A DNA stretch of 64,000 bases from assembly GCA_963707905.1 (NCBI GenBank), contig CAVPSA010000020.1, forward strand, positions 71,265 through 135,264, in the 5' to 3' direction. The translations under genes and the position numbers were made by a program. The DNA is from DASXKD01 sp963707905. GTDB lineage: Bacteria > Actinomycetota > Actinomycetes > Streptosporangiales > Streptosporangiaceae. How positions within the stretch are numbered: the first letter of the stretch is position 1; every line of letters starts with the position of its first letter. This document shows positions 56,577 through 64,000 of the stretch, in pieces. The notes under the pieces were generated by a model. That model was not told the DNA's origin. It saw nothing but the letters and a program-made list of their open reading frames with translations, and ran no database searches.

Positions 56577-57110
56577 ATGCCTTCCGAACTCACCGAAGCG
56601 ATGATCGTCAACGGCGTGGTTCTCGCCACGGTGCTGGCCAGCGACCTTGGCCCGGCGCGGAAGATCGGCCCCGTGCGGCTGCTGCGGCCCGTGATCGCTG
56701 CCGCGGTGATCGTCCCGCTGTTCGTGGACCGGCCGGTCACCCGCGGAACCGGCCTGGTCGTGGAGGTCGCCGGCGTCCTGGCCGGCCTGCTTGGCGGGCT
56801 GGCAGCCGCGGCCCTGATGGGCGTGTACCGCAGCCCGGACACGGGCAAGCCGGTCAGCCGGGCCGGGGCGCCTTACGCGATCTTCTGGACCCTCGTGATC
56901 GGCGCCCGGGCGGCGTTCTCCTACGGGGCAGCGCACTGGTTCGAGGGCCCGATAGTCAGCTGGGCCATCGCGAACCAGGTCAGCGTTGCGGCCATCACCG
57001 ACGGGCTGATCTTCATGGCGCTGGCCATGGTGCTCATGCGGACGGCCGGGATCGGCTTCCGTGCCTCCCGGCTGCCCGCCGTCCCCGAACTGGCCGCGCA
57101 GGCTGCCTAG
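56577..57110 (+). CDS. Membrane protein of unknown function
   Basis: 177 residues with five or so hydrophobic segments (MIVNGVVLATVLASDLG, LLRPVIAAAVIVPLFV, LVVEVAGVLAGLLGGLAAAALMGVY, YAIFWTLVIGARAAFSYGAAHW, AAITDGLIFMALAMVLM). I do not recognise a family; the layout resembles small CcdC/DUF1453-like membrane proteins. ATG at 56577 with AGGAG 8 bp upstream. It is divergent from the second two-component system across 195 bp and may be its regulated target, which is inference from position. Confidence 0.8.
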   Translation: MPSELTEAMIVNGVVLATVLASDLGPARKIGPVRLLRPVIAAAVIVPLFVDRPVTRGTGLVVEVAGVLAGLLGGLAAAALMGVYRSPDTGKPVSRAGAPYAIFWTLVIGARAAFSYGAAHWFEGPIVSWAIANQVSVAAITDGLIFMALAMVLMRTAGIGFRASRLPAVPELAAQAA

Positions 57111-57124
57111 CCGGGCAGAGCGCC

Positions 57125-57195
57125 GGGCCGCAACCCCTTCGGGCCGCAACCCCTTCGGGCCGCAACCTCTTCGGGCCGCAGGCCCGGAGGGGTTG
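57125..57195. terminator. Three and a half 16-bp tandem repeats ending in a convergent hairpin
   Basis: GGGCCGCAACCCCTTC repeats at 57125, 57141 and 57157 (one T for C change), with a partial copy at 57173. The third copy pairs (57163-57177) with 57181-57195 over 15 bp including two G-U pairs. Copies one and two can pair with the same right arm even better. The element lies between two convergent membrane-protein genes and probably terminates both. Confidence 0.75.
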
Positions 57196-57230
57196 TGCTG
57201 TGCCGGGCCTGCGGCAAGCGAGTGGTGGTC

Positions 57231-57953
57231 CTAGGCCTGGGCTGGCGGGGGCTCCGTGAACCCGCCGCGCGAGGACGCGGCGGGCACCGCGCCCGCGTGC
57301 GCCTCGGAAAGCCGGTAGTAGACCAGTGTGACCACCAGCGCGTAGAAGGGCGCCAGCAGCGTTCCTCCGATCACGCTGCTGAGGAAGCTGCGCAGCGCGG
57401 CGGGCACGGCTACGAGCGCCAGCCCCAGCGCGAGGTCGAACGCGACCCAGATCAGGAAGACCAGCACGTAGGTGCCGAATGCCTGCCAGAAGTGGCCGCT
57501 GATGGCCCGCCAGCTCTTGCCGAACGATGCCATGGCCCCGGACTCGCCGACCACGATCGACGGGACGATCAGGGACCAGTACGTCATCAGGATCAGGCCA
57601 GGTATGACGAGCAGCGCCAGGCCGATCCCGATCCCGATCGCGGCGAGGATGCAGGCACCCAGGAGCGGGAGAAGAAAGCGCGCACCGGCGGAGATCGTCG
57701 CGTCCATGCTCAGGTCGGCCCGGCCGTCCCGCACGTCGCGCACGGCCGTGACCATGGCGGCCTGGACCAGGAACGCGGTGACGAACTCGACGACCGCCGC
57801 CAGAAAGTAGCCGGTGGCTCCGGCGGTCATGGTCAGCAGCACGACAATAACCGCGGCGAGGAAGTACAACACGAAAGCGATGGCGAGGAAGTGGGCGGCG
57901 AAGCGGCGGTAGAGACCCCAGGCTTCGGCCAGCACGCCCGTCAATGGGTTCAT
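57231..57953 (-). CDS. Polytopic membrane protein, glycerophosphoryl diester phosphodiesterase-membrane-domain-like
   Basis: 240 residues with about six helices, starting FLAIAFVLYFLAAVIVVLL and containing a motif-like stretch LLVIPGLILMTYWSLIVPSIVVGESGAMASFGKSWRAISGHFWQAFGTYVLVFLI. The W-(S/x)-(L/x)-x-x-P-x-x-V-x-E-x-x-x-x-x-x-A-x-x-R/S-S pattern is the one found in YciC/DUF975-like and GPDPase membrane-domain proteins. The C-terminal tail is Pro/Ala-rich. Function is unknown. ATG at 57953; an inverted repeat CTTAG-N7-CTAAG lies 9 bp upstream. Confidence 0.78.
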   Translation of the reverse strand: MNPLTGVLAEAWGLYRRFAAHFLAIAFVLYFLAAVIVVLLTMTAGATGYFLAAVVEFVTAFLVQAAMVTAVRDVRDGRADLSMDATISAGARFLLPLLGACILAAIGIGIGLALLVIPGLILMTYWSLIVPSIVVGESGAMASFGKSWRAISGHFWQAFGTYVLVFLIWVAFDLALGLALVAVPAALRSFLSSVIGGTLLAPFYALVVTLVYYRLSEAHAGAVPAASSRGGFTEPPPAQA

Positions 57954-57961
57954 AGCGTGAC

Positions 57962-57978
57962 CTTAGCATTACTCTAAG
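57962..57978. promoter_or_regulatory. Inverted repeat CTTAG-N7-CTAAG
   Basis: A 5-bp inverted repeat with a 7-bp centre, A/T-rich in a G/C-rich setting, immediately upstream of the minus-strand membrane protein start. It may be an operator overlapping its ribosome site or promoter. Confidence 0.3.
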
Positions 57979-58085
57979 CGATAACACCAGGTCAGGGACA
58001 TCAATTCACCGGTGCTGAGCAGCCCCAGTGAATCCGCGCTCAGGGCAGGTAGCGTGCCGGGGTTGATCGCACCGGCCGGCGCCAG

Positions 58086-58436
58086 TCACCCTCCCGGCGG
58101 TCCTCCGGTCGTTCCCGGCGTCTGCACATAGTCCCCCCGCCCGCCGGTGGCATGGTGCCCGTTGGACTCCCTGGCCCGCATGCCCGGTACGCGGTCGTGG
58201 AGTGCCCCGCCGACCTTGGCCCGCGCCGCGCCTGCGCGGTCGGCCACCTTGCCTCCGGCTGACTTCGCGTAGCCCGCCGCCTGCGCCTGGAGCGCACCGG
58301 CTGCCTGCTGCACCGCCGGGCTGTCCGCTGCCTTGCGGGCCAGTTTCCGCAACTGCTCGTAGCGCTCCCGGCCTGCCTTCGCCCCGAGCACAAAGCCGAT
58401 GCCGAGGCCGGTGAAGAAAACCAAGCGGTATCGCAT
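58086..58436 (-). CDS. YtxH-like small membrane-associated protein
   Basis: 116 residues. An N-terminal segment MRYRLVFFTGLGIGFVLGAKAGRERYEQLRKLARK matches the YtxH-type pattern: one hydrophobic helix with GLGIGFVLGAKAGRERYE, then an amphipathic Ala/Lys/Gln-rich helix. The C-terminal 40 residues are Gly/Thr/Pro-rich. Such proteins are common in actinomycetes; their role is unknown. I chose the ATG at 58436 because AGAGGT lies upstream and the hydrophobic signature starts there. Confidence 0.78.
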   Translation of the reverse strand: MRYRLVFFTGLGIGFVLGAKAGRERYEQLRKLARKAADSPAVQQAAGALQAQAAGYAKSAGGKVADRAGAARAKVGGALHDRVPGMRARESNGHHATGGRGDYVQTPGTTGGPPGG

Positions 58437-58704
58437 CTGGCACCTCTCTTCCGCCTGCGTTCGCCGAATGGACCTGCGGGGTTGACTTCCCCGCAAGCCG
58501 GGGCCCTACTCCCCGTAGCGGCATCAAACCGTGGCGCGGGCTCAGGCCCGGCTCGCCAGCGCCGCGATGTGCTGGCTCTGGTCACCGTCCTGCCCGGGCC
58601 CAGATCCCGCGGGCGCATCAGCCCGTTCCCAGGTGCGCTACCCTTATCTGCGCAACCCCGTCAGGGCTGGAGCGGGCCGCAGGCACCGCCCTAGCGCTGG
58701 CCAA

Positions 58705-58777
58705 TCCCGCGTAGCTCAATCGGCAGAGCGTCCGGCTGTTAACCGGCAGGTTAAAGGTTCGAGTCCTTTCGCGGGAG
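58705..58777 (+). tRNA. tRNA-Asn (anticodon GTT)
   Basis: Cloverleaf readable by eye: acceptor TCCCGCG/CGCGGGA, D stem GCTC/GAGC, anticodon GTT at 58738-58740 in loop CTGTTAA, T stem AAAGG/CCTTT with TTCGAGT, discriminator G, and CCA encoded at 58778-58780. The outermost anticodon-stem pair is a T-C mismatch. The region downstream is full of mobile-element remains, and tRNA 3' ends are common integration sites. I did not find a second copy of the tRNA 3' end within the window. Confidence 0.96.
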
Positions 58778-58791
58778 CCACGTTGTCAGCC

Positions 58792-58820
58792 CTCTCACCT
58801 GCATAAACGCAGGAAGAGAG
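58792..58820 (+). terminator. Hairpin after tRNA-Asn
   Basis: CTCTC-A-CCTGC-ATAAAC-GCAGG-AA-GAGAG forms a two-part stem with small bulges 12 bp after the tRNA CCA end. It probably terminates the tRNA transcript. Confidence 0.6.
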
Positions 58821-59279
58821 AGTGTCTCATGGTGCAGTCAGCGCCTGTGCGGCCCAAGATCAACACAAAACCAACACAACCGGCCCGTAGCCGGGCGCTG
58901 CGGCCTCCTCGTGCGCGGGGTCAGGCGGCCCGCTCGGTAGGGGCCCCGGCCCGCGTGAGCGAAGGGGGTGGTGGTATACCCGTGCTGCAGATGCTTCGCC
59001 TGGCGTCACGAGCCGTCAACTGCCTCGCCCAGGTGCGGCAGCAAAGCTCAGCAGCGGCGCCGCGCCGCACTGGATGTGCTCGTGGATCGGGGCGCGTCAG
59101 CCGCCCTGCCTAGCCTCCGGCATTCAGCGGGAATGGTGAATAGGCCCGCTGCCGGTTTCAGTATGGGCGTGAGCTGGGGTTTCAAGGGTTTGTGCCTGGT
59201 GGCGGGCGTTGTGGCGGTGCACCTGATGGGTGCGGGCGGCCTGGGCACGCGGCGTGAGCGGGCTTGCGGGTTCAACGGC
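58821..59279. other. Non-coding or decayed DNA between tRNA-Asn and the IS1380 remnant
   Basis: Short open frames here lack ribosome sites and recognisable domains. A stretch translating as RRRAALDVLVDRGASAALPSL (about 59040-59110) might be the worn tail of another transposase, but I cannot support a family. The left end of the IS1380-type element is expected somewhere in 59110-59280. I could not identify its terminal repeat without the right end, which is missing. Confidence 0.4.
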
Positions 59280-59352
59280 GAAGAGCGCCCTGGTCCTGGG
59301 AGATTACGCGGTAACCACACGTTGCAATCCCCGGGACTGGAGCGCTCTTCGT
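59280..59352 (+). promoter_or_regulatory. Inverted repeat just before the transposase start
   Basis: CGAAGAGCGC (59280-59289) and GCGCTCTTCG (59343-59352) are perfect complements, and the pairing extends inward with about four mismatches for 12 more bases. The right arm ends 1 bp before the transposase ATG. In RNA this would fold the ribosome-binding region into a stem, which could limit transposase translation from read-through transcripts. Confidence 0.55.
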
Positions 59353-59353
59353 C

Positions 59354-59887
59354 ATGCAGGATAACGGCTGGGACCATGCCCTGAAGGTCACCGGCGGCGG
59401 GACGGGCCTGGTCGGCCATGCCGGCGCGATCCTGCTGCGGAAGGCCGCTGACCAGGCGGGGCTGACCGCCGGGCTGGGCGCGGCGCTGCGGCGTGCGGGG
59501 AAATCACCTCTTCTCGACCGTGGTGCGGTACTGGTGTCGATGGCGGCCGCGATCGCGCTCGGGGCCACGAGCATAAGCGATATCGCGGTGCTGGCGCACC
59601 TGGCTCCCGTGCTCGGGGCGACGCCGAGCGGCCCGACGATACGGCGTGCCCTGGACCTGGCGGGCACGCCGGCCATGCTGGAGCGGATCGCGAAGGCCCG
59701 CGCGAAAGCGCGGGCGCACGTGTGGGAACTGATCGGGGAGACCGCGCCCGGGTTCCCGTGGCTGGTCATCGCCGGGAAGACCCTGGCGGGCTGGCTGGTG
59801 ATCGACATGGACGCCACGCTGGTCACCGCGCGGTTGGACAAGGAGGGAGCGGCCCCCACCTGGAAGAAAGGCTACGGCTTCCATCCG
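59354..59887 (+). pseudogene. IS1380-family transposase, 5' fragment
   Basis: The N-terminal about 178 residues of an IS1380-type DDE transposase: VGHAGAILLRKAADQAGLTAGLGAAL, LLDRGAVLVSMAAAIALGATSISDIAVLAHLAPVLG, then the first catalytic Asp region WLVIDMDATLVTARLDKEGAAPTWKKGYGFHP. The match ends at Pro (codon 59885-59887). The following sequence starts GTGCGCC, the expected 5' end of a group II intron. The remaining frame (VRREALSIRAEV...) is not transposase. The 3' half with the other catalytic residues is absent, so it is inactive. Confidence 0.85.
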
Positions 59888-60878
59888 GTGCGCCGTGAGG
59901 CGCTGTCGATTCGAGCGGAGGTGAGAGACCACCGCCGCTGTCCCTGTCGCAGCAGGGCGGCGTAGCTGAGGGCAGCCTGATCCAGGAGGCGCTGGGGAGG
60001 GCGGGAGCAGCCCTGACAACGCCGGGGCGTGCTGGCACTGCCAGACAGCCCGGGCCCGGCAAGCGTGACGGAGAGGAGTACGCGAGGAACCGGCGCCTGA
60101 AATCCCTCAAAACCGTACCGGCCCCGAAGCTGGCGGATATGGGCCGGGAGCGGCGCGCACCCGCTGATCACTGCGGTCTGGGTGGCTGGCGGGGAACTCC
60201 GGGCCGATTCATGGGTGGTTCGGCCGGAGGCCACGGTGAAGTGCTGCGGGGTGGCCGTGGCGAGGCCGCAGGGACAAAGTCGGGCTCCTCCTTCGTCGAG
60301 CGAATCGCAGTGAACACGGGAACCGTCTCGGTCCTCGCCTGCTTGCTGTGCTGCCAGCGCGGCAGGGAAGGCTGGGCGCGCCGTCGGCCGATCGGGCCGG
60401 GACGGGGCGGAGCCGCCGTAGTAGTCGGAGTCCGGGAGAGCCGGTCACGTGGCGAAGGGCGGCAGCGGTTACGAGTAGCAAGGAGACTGCAATGCTGAAA
60501 GACGCGGCGGCGAATGCCGTCGCCCCGGACGCGCCCGCTGGGTCGTGGTCACGGGTATCGGGGATGCAGGCCAAGCTGCACCGCTGGGCGGTGGCCGATC
60601 CTGGCCGCCGGTTCGGTGACCTGTTCAACCTCGTGCATGACCCGGCGACGCTGAAGGTGGCGTGGGACCGGGTCGCGGGCAACATCGGGGCCAGGTCTGC
60701 GGGCGTCGACGGGCGCACAGCCGTCGGCGTCGAACAAGACCTCGGCGTCCAGGAGTTCCTGGATGATCTGCGCAGCGCGGTTAAGGCGGGCACGTTCCGC
60801 CCGATGCCGGTGCGCGAGCGCATGATCCCCAAACCGGGCGGCAGCGGGAAGATGCGCAGGCTCGGCATCCCGACGGTC
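59888..60878 (+). mobile_element. Group II intron, 3'-truncated, inserted in the IS1380 transposase gene
   Basis: The segment begins GTGCGCC, matching the bacterial group II 5' consensus GUGYG, exactly where transposase homology stops. About 600 bp of non-coding, highly structured DNA follow. Next comes the start of an intron-encoded reverse transcriptase in domain IV position. The intron ends abruptly inside that gene at about 60878, so domain V, domain VI and the 3' splice site are gone and it cannot splice. I infer that the original insertion was into the transposase gene and that a later event removed the rest. Confidence 0.75.
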
Positions 60879-60911
60879 ACCGCATACTGCGCGGTTGCGC
60901 AAGCCGTCTGA
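60492..60911 (+). pseudogene. Group II intron reverse transcriptase/maturase, N-terminal fragment
   Basis: From ATG 60492, with AAGGAG 7 bp upstream, the protein reads QAKLHRWAVADPGRRFGDLFNLVHDPATLKVAWDRVAGNIGARSAGVDGRTAVG...FRPMPVRERMIPKPGGSGKMRRLGIPTV. This is the characteristic start of a LtrA-like protein through reverse transcriptase block 0. Homology ends at about 60878 and a chance stop follows at 60909. The catalytic YADD block, maturase and endonuclease domains are missing. Confidence 0.88.
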
Positions 60912-61164
60912 GGTTCCGGAATCCTTCGTCACGGTCACGCACCCGTTCCATCCGCTGTCCGGGCAGCGGCTGCGGGTACTGTTCGGGCGGAAGCTGGCCG
61001 GTGGGCTAGCTGTCAGCTGTGAGGGCGGGCCGCTGGGCTCGCTGATGCTGCCGCTGGCCTGGACCGACCGCGGTCCTGTGGCGGCGCAGGCGCCGCTGAC
61101 CTACGAGGTCCTCATCGAGCTGGCCGAGGTTATCTCGGCTTTGCAGCCGCGACACGGCCGGTGA
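60895..61164 (+). CDS. DUF5372-like small protein of the recombinase cassette
   Basis: About 89 residues: VPESFVTVTHPFHPLSGQRLRVLFGRKLAGGLAVSCEGGPLGSLMLPLAWTDRGPVAAQAPLTYEVLIELAEVISAL. This matches the small DUF5372 proteins encoded just before DUF6788 proteins and serine recombinases in actinomycetes. The phrase HPLSGQRL...L-P-L-AWTDRG resembles the Z/DUF domain of transposon accessory proteins. The TTG at 60895 may be the start, but the 5' end abuts the intron remnant and may have been altered by that junction. Confidence 0.7.
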   Translation: MRKPSEVPESFVTVTHPFHPLSGQRLRVLFGRKLAGGLAVSCEGGPLGSLMLPLAWTDRGPVAAQAPLTYEVLIELAEVISALQPRHGR

Positions 61165-61206
61165 TGTCGTTGACCGCCGCGCCTGCGCCCGTCATCATCT
61201 TGTCTG

Positions 61207-61547
61207 ATGATCACGCACAAGAATCCGGAGTGGAGCCGGCTGGCCACGGCCGAGCTGCGCTCCCGCCGTGCCGAGCTGGTGGCCGCCTTGCCGCAGGCAG
61301 ACGTGCTGCTGCCCGGCGCCCTGGTCGAACAGCACCGCAACTGCGGGAAGGAGGGGTGCCGGTGCACGCGAGGCGAGCCGCACGGGCCGTATGTGTATCT
61401 GCAGGTCGCCGGCCGCTGACATACGTGCCGGCGGCGCTGGCGGAGGCGGTCCGCGCCCGCGTGGAGGTCTCCGGGCAGCTGCGCAGCCTGCTGCATCAGA
61501 TCTCGCAGATCAACCTGGAACTGCTGTCGCGGCGAGAGCTGGACTAG
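61207..61547 (+). pseudogene. DUF6788-like protein, frameshifted
   Basis: From ATG 61207: RLATAELRSRRAELVAALPQADVLLPGALVEQHRNCGKEGCRCTRGEPHGPYVYLQVAGR, then a stop. The Cys-rich NCGKEGCRC is a probable metal or nucleic-acid binding element. The neighbouring frame resumes at once with TYVPAALAEAVRARVEVSGQLRSLLHQISQINLELLSRRELD, the expected C-terminus. A one-base change near 61405-61425 therefore split the gene. It lies between DUF5372 and the recombinase, the usual order of the cassette. Confidence 0.72.
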
Positions 61548-61704
61548 CCGATGGCCGCTGCCTGCGCGCTGGCGCCGTCCCGGACGGCCCCGGGCGCGTG
61601 GGCGGAGATGGTCGCGCCGCTGGCCAATATGGCCGAGTCTGCGCTCGCCGGGGTCACGCTCACAGCCGCCGGGGAGCCCCCGGCCTGCCCGGAGGTGAGC
61701 GGCG

Positions 61705-64000
61705 GTGATCCGCGGAGAGTCGAAGGTAACCCGCGCTCACCTGGAGCGCACGGCGATCGTGTATGTCCGTCAGTCCACCCTGGTGCAGGTCCGCGAGCAC
61801 ACCGAGTCCACCGCCCGGCAGTACGACCTGGCCGCCCAGGCTGCCCGGCTGGGCTGGGCAGGCAGCGACATCGAGGTGATCGACGCCGACCTGGGCCTGT
61901 CCGGCCGCAGCACCACGCACCGGGACGGGTTCAAGCAACTGGTCGCCCGCGTCTGCCTGGGCGAGGTCGGGGCGGTGTTCGGGCTGGAGGTCTCCCGCCT
62001 TGCCCGGTCCAACGCCGACCTGGCCCGCCTGCTGGAGCTGGCCCGCCTGACGGCCACCCTGGTCATCGACAGCGACGGCGTCTATGAGCTGACCGACATC
62101 AACGACCGGCTGCTGCTGGGCCTCAAGAGCCAGATGTCAGAGGCCGAGCTGCACTGGCTGACCAGCCGGATGAACGAAGCCAAGCGGGCCGCCGCGCGCC
62201 GCGGTGAGCTGCGCGTCCCGCTGCCCGTCGGGCTCGTCTACGACGACGACGGCAATGTGATCATCGACCCGGACCAGGAGGTCGCTGCGGCGGTCGGCGA
62301 CGTGTTCGCCGCGTTCACCCAGACCGGCTCGGCTTACGGGGTGGCGGGCGCGTTCGCCGGCCGGAGGTTCCCCCGCCGCGCTTATGGCGGGGTGTGGGCC
62401 GGGCAGTTGCGGTGGGGCAGGCTCACCCACGCCCGCGCCGCCGGGATCCTGCGCAATCCCGCCTACGCCGGGGCGTATGTGTTCGGCCGGCGCCGCTCCC
62501 GCCAGGTCGTCCACCCTGACGGCTCAGTGCATTCCTCGGTCACCGAGCTGCCCCGCGACCAGTGGGAAGTCCTGATCCCCGGGCACCATGAGGGCTACAT
62601 CACCTGGGAGGCCTACCTGGCGAACGAGGCGAAGCTGGCCGCCAACCGGACCAACGCCGGGGCCCGCCCGCCCCGCGAGGGCACCGCGCTATGCCAGGGC
62701 ATCGTGCTCTGCGGCGCCTGCGGCCGCTCGATGCAGGTCCGCTACCAGGACCGGTACCCCCGCTATGAGTGCTCCCACTCCCGCGCCGACCACGTCGCCG
62801 CGCCGCTCTGCGGGTCAGTCCGCGCCGACACCGTTGATGAGGCCGTCACCGCCGCGCTGCTGGCCGCGGTCCAGCCCGCGCAGGTCGCCCTGGCACTGGC
62901 CGCCGCCGAGGAGGTCACCGCCCGGCACCGGCGGTCGGTGCGGGCCGCTGAGCTGGCCGTGGAGCGGGCGCGCTACGACGCCGACCGGGCCGAGCGGGCC
63001 TTCCTGGCCTGCGAGCCGGAAAACCGGCTGGTCGCCCGCAGCCTGGAGGCCCGCTGGGAAACCAGGCTCACCGGCCTCGCCGAAGCCGAGGCCGCGCTCG
63101 CCGAACAGCGCTCCGCCCGGCCCGGCCTGCCCAGCCCTGCCCAGCTGGCCGCCACCGTCGCCGACCTGCCCGCCCTCTGGTCGGCCCCGACCACCAGCGA
63201 CAAAGACCGCAAGCGGCTGCTGCGCACCCTGCTCGGCGACGTCACCCTCACCCCCTGCGCCAGCGACCCCGCCCGCCTGAGCGTCGGGCTGCGCTGGAAA
63301 TCCGGCGCAAGCCAGCAGGTCCAGGTCACCCGCCGCAAGAACGCCATCCAGCTGCGCAGCACCGATCCCGCCGCGATCGAGCTCGCCTGCCGCATCGGCC
63401 CCGGCCTGGACAACAACGCCCTGGCCGCCGCACTCAAGAACGCCGGCCACCGCACCGGCACCGGGCAGCCCTTCAACGGCGCCGCCGCCGCCAACCTGCG
63501 CAACTACCACCACATCCCCTACCCCGGCCTGCTCGAACCCGGCGAGCTCACTCCCCGCCAGGTCGCCCAGCGGATCGGCGTGTCCACCGGCACCATCCAC
63601 TACTGGATCAACGCCGGCTACCTGCACGCCCGCCGCGGCCCCGCCGGGCGCTGGTGCGTCCCCTTCCGCCCGACGTGGAAGCCGCCTGCCAGAAGCGCGC
63701 TGCCGGCTCCGCCCACCAGCATGCCGACACCGACCCACAGCCCCGGCGCCACGACGAGCTGAGCATCACACAAGCCGCCCGCCGTCTCGGCGTCAAACCC
63801 GACGTCGTCTACGCCTGGGCGCAATGGGGACAGTGCCCGTCGCCGCGGCCCCGCCGGACGGCTGTGGATCGACCTCACCCCCGCCATCGAGCACGCCTGC
63901 CTGCAGCGGATCGCCAGTTCATACAAGCTCCCCGCCGCAATCAAAACCCAAGCCACACAACGCCTGGAAAGGATCGCAATACGAAGTACGCGTCCCTACC
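61705..64000 (+). CDS. Large serine recombinase, C-terminal tail frameshifted and cut by window end
   Basis: N-terminal serine resolvase domain with the catalytic Ser24 in AIVYVRQSTLVQV and the conserved ADLGLSGRST, EVSRLARSNADLARLLEL and INDRLLLGLKSQMSEAELHW. A recombinase domain follows (GRLTHARAAGILRNPAYAGAYVFGR), then a zinc ribbon (GIVLCGACGRSM ... YECSHS ... CGSV), a coiled-coil stretch (about 410-475) and a MerR-like helix-turn-helix (LTPRQVAQRIGVSTGTIHYWINAGYL). The frame stops at 63762. Adding a C at 63669-63671 and single bases near 63832 and 63840 restores a second HTH (ITQAARRLGVKPDVVYAWAQWG) to the window end. GTG at 61705 after GGAGGTGA. The catalytic part looks intact. Confidence 0.85.

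Noticed and set aside
58829..59113. A 94-residue open frame after tRNA-Asn
   Set aside because: No ribosome site, domain or good codon bias; the sequence looks like worn mobile DNA.
59888..60491. A protein-coding gene in the intron 5' region
   Set aside because: The open frames are short and unconserved; the sequence fits structured group II intron RNA preceding its reverse transcriptase.

Overview
The window is GC-rich chromosomal DNA with strong G/C preference at third codon positions, many GTG starts and Shine-Dalgarno sites of the GGAGG type. Gene content (SigE-type ECF sigma factors, DUF1707, DUF4870 and DUF6703 proteins, HrcA/CIRCE control of dnaJ, a leuA leader peptide, LuxR-type two-component systems) and the order phoH-ybeY-corC-era ... 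leuA-recO-uppS ... glyS-ppdK-dgt-dnaG-sigma are those of a filamentous or related actinomycete. A Streptosporangiales-like bacterium is my best guess, but the genus cannot be fixed from sequence reading alone.

Layout. 1-4.5 kb (minus strand): a glyoxylate/glycolate operon, malate synthase then GlcD then a frameshifted GlcE running off the window edge. 4.7-14.9 kb: hflX, an imidazolonepropionase-like amidohydrolase, holA, rpsT, lepA, a DUF1707 membrane protein, a MOSC protein, hemW and a DUF4870 protein. 15.0-17.9 kb: a CIRCE operator followed by the overlapping hrcA-dnaJ-rsmE operon. 17.9-19.5 kb: an ECF sigma factor with a membrane partner. 19.8-24.8 kb: HIT protein, phoH-ybeY-corC-(cytidine deaminase-like)-era, i.e. 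rRNA maturation and envelope genes. 24.8-30.4 kb: a GNAT protein, an ABC-2 exporter with its two-component system, and a zinc-ribbon protein. 30.5-34.5 kb: leuA with attenuator, recO, uppS and a DUF6703 protein. 34.8-43.3 kb: secreted or accessory genes (DUF1906 protein, penicillin acylase homologue, glyS, NAD-binding protein, a second ECF sigma with a decayed membrane beta-propeller partner). 43.8-54.5 kb: ppdK-dgt, an FAD oxidoreductase, a DUF559 protein, HAD hydrolase, dnaG and a principal-type sigma factor. 54.5-58.4 kb: a second two-component system and small membrane proteins. 58.7 kb: tRNA-Asn(GUU). 59-64 kb: a nested, decaying mobile region: an IS1380-type transposase cut by a group II intron fragment, next to a DUF5372-DUF6788-serine recombinase cassette.

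Four things stand out. (1) Single-base or two-base indels break several accessory genes (glcE, a sensor kinase, the DUF1906 protein, the penicillin acylase, a beta-propeller protein three times, DUF6788 and the recombinase tail), while no long housekeeping gene in the window is broken. (2) Three long intergenic hairpins share a TGATCA-(T/C)GG core in each arm but differ in the rest of the stem, as a dispersed repeat family would. (3) A group II intron 5' end (GTGCGCC) begins exactly where an IS1380 transposase reading frame stops matching. (4) Several regulatory structures are readable directly: CIRCE, the leuA leader with three leucine codons, twin GGGCATGCCC palindromes before lepA, and a hairpin leader before rpsT. 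I found no CRISPR array, rRNA operon, replication origin or secondary-metabolite cluster.
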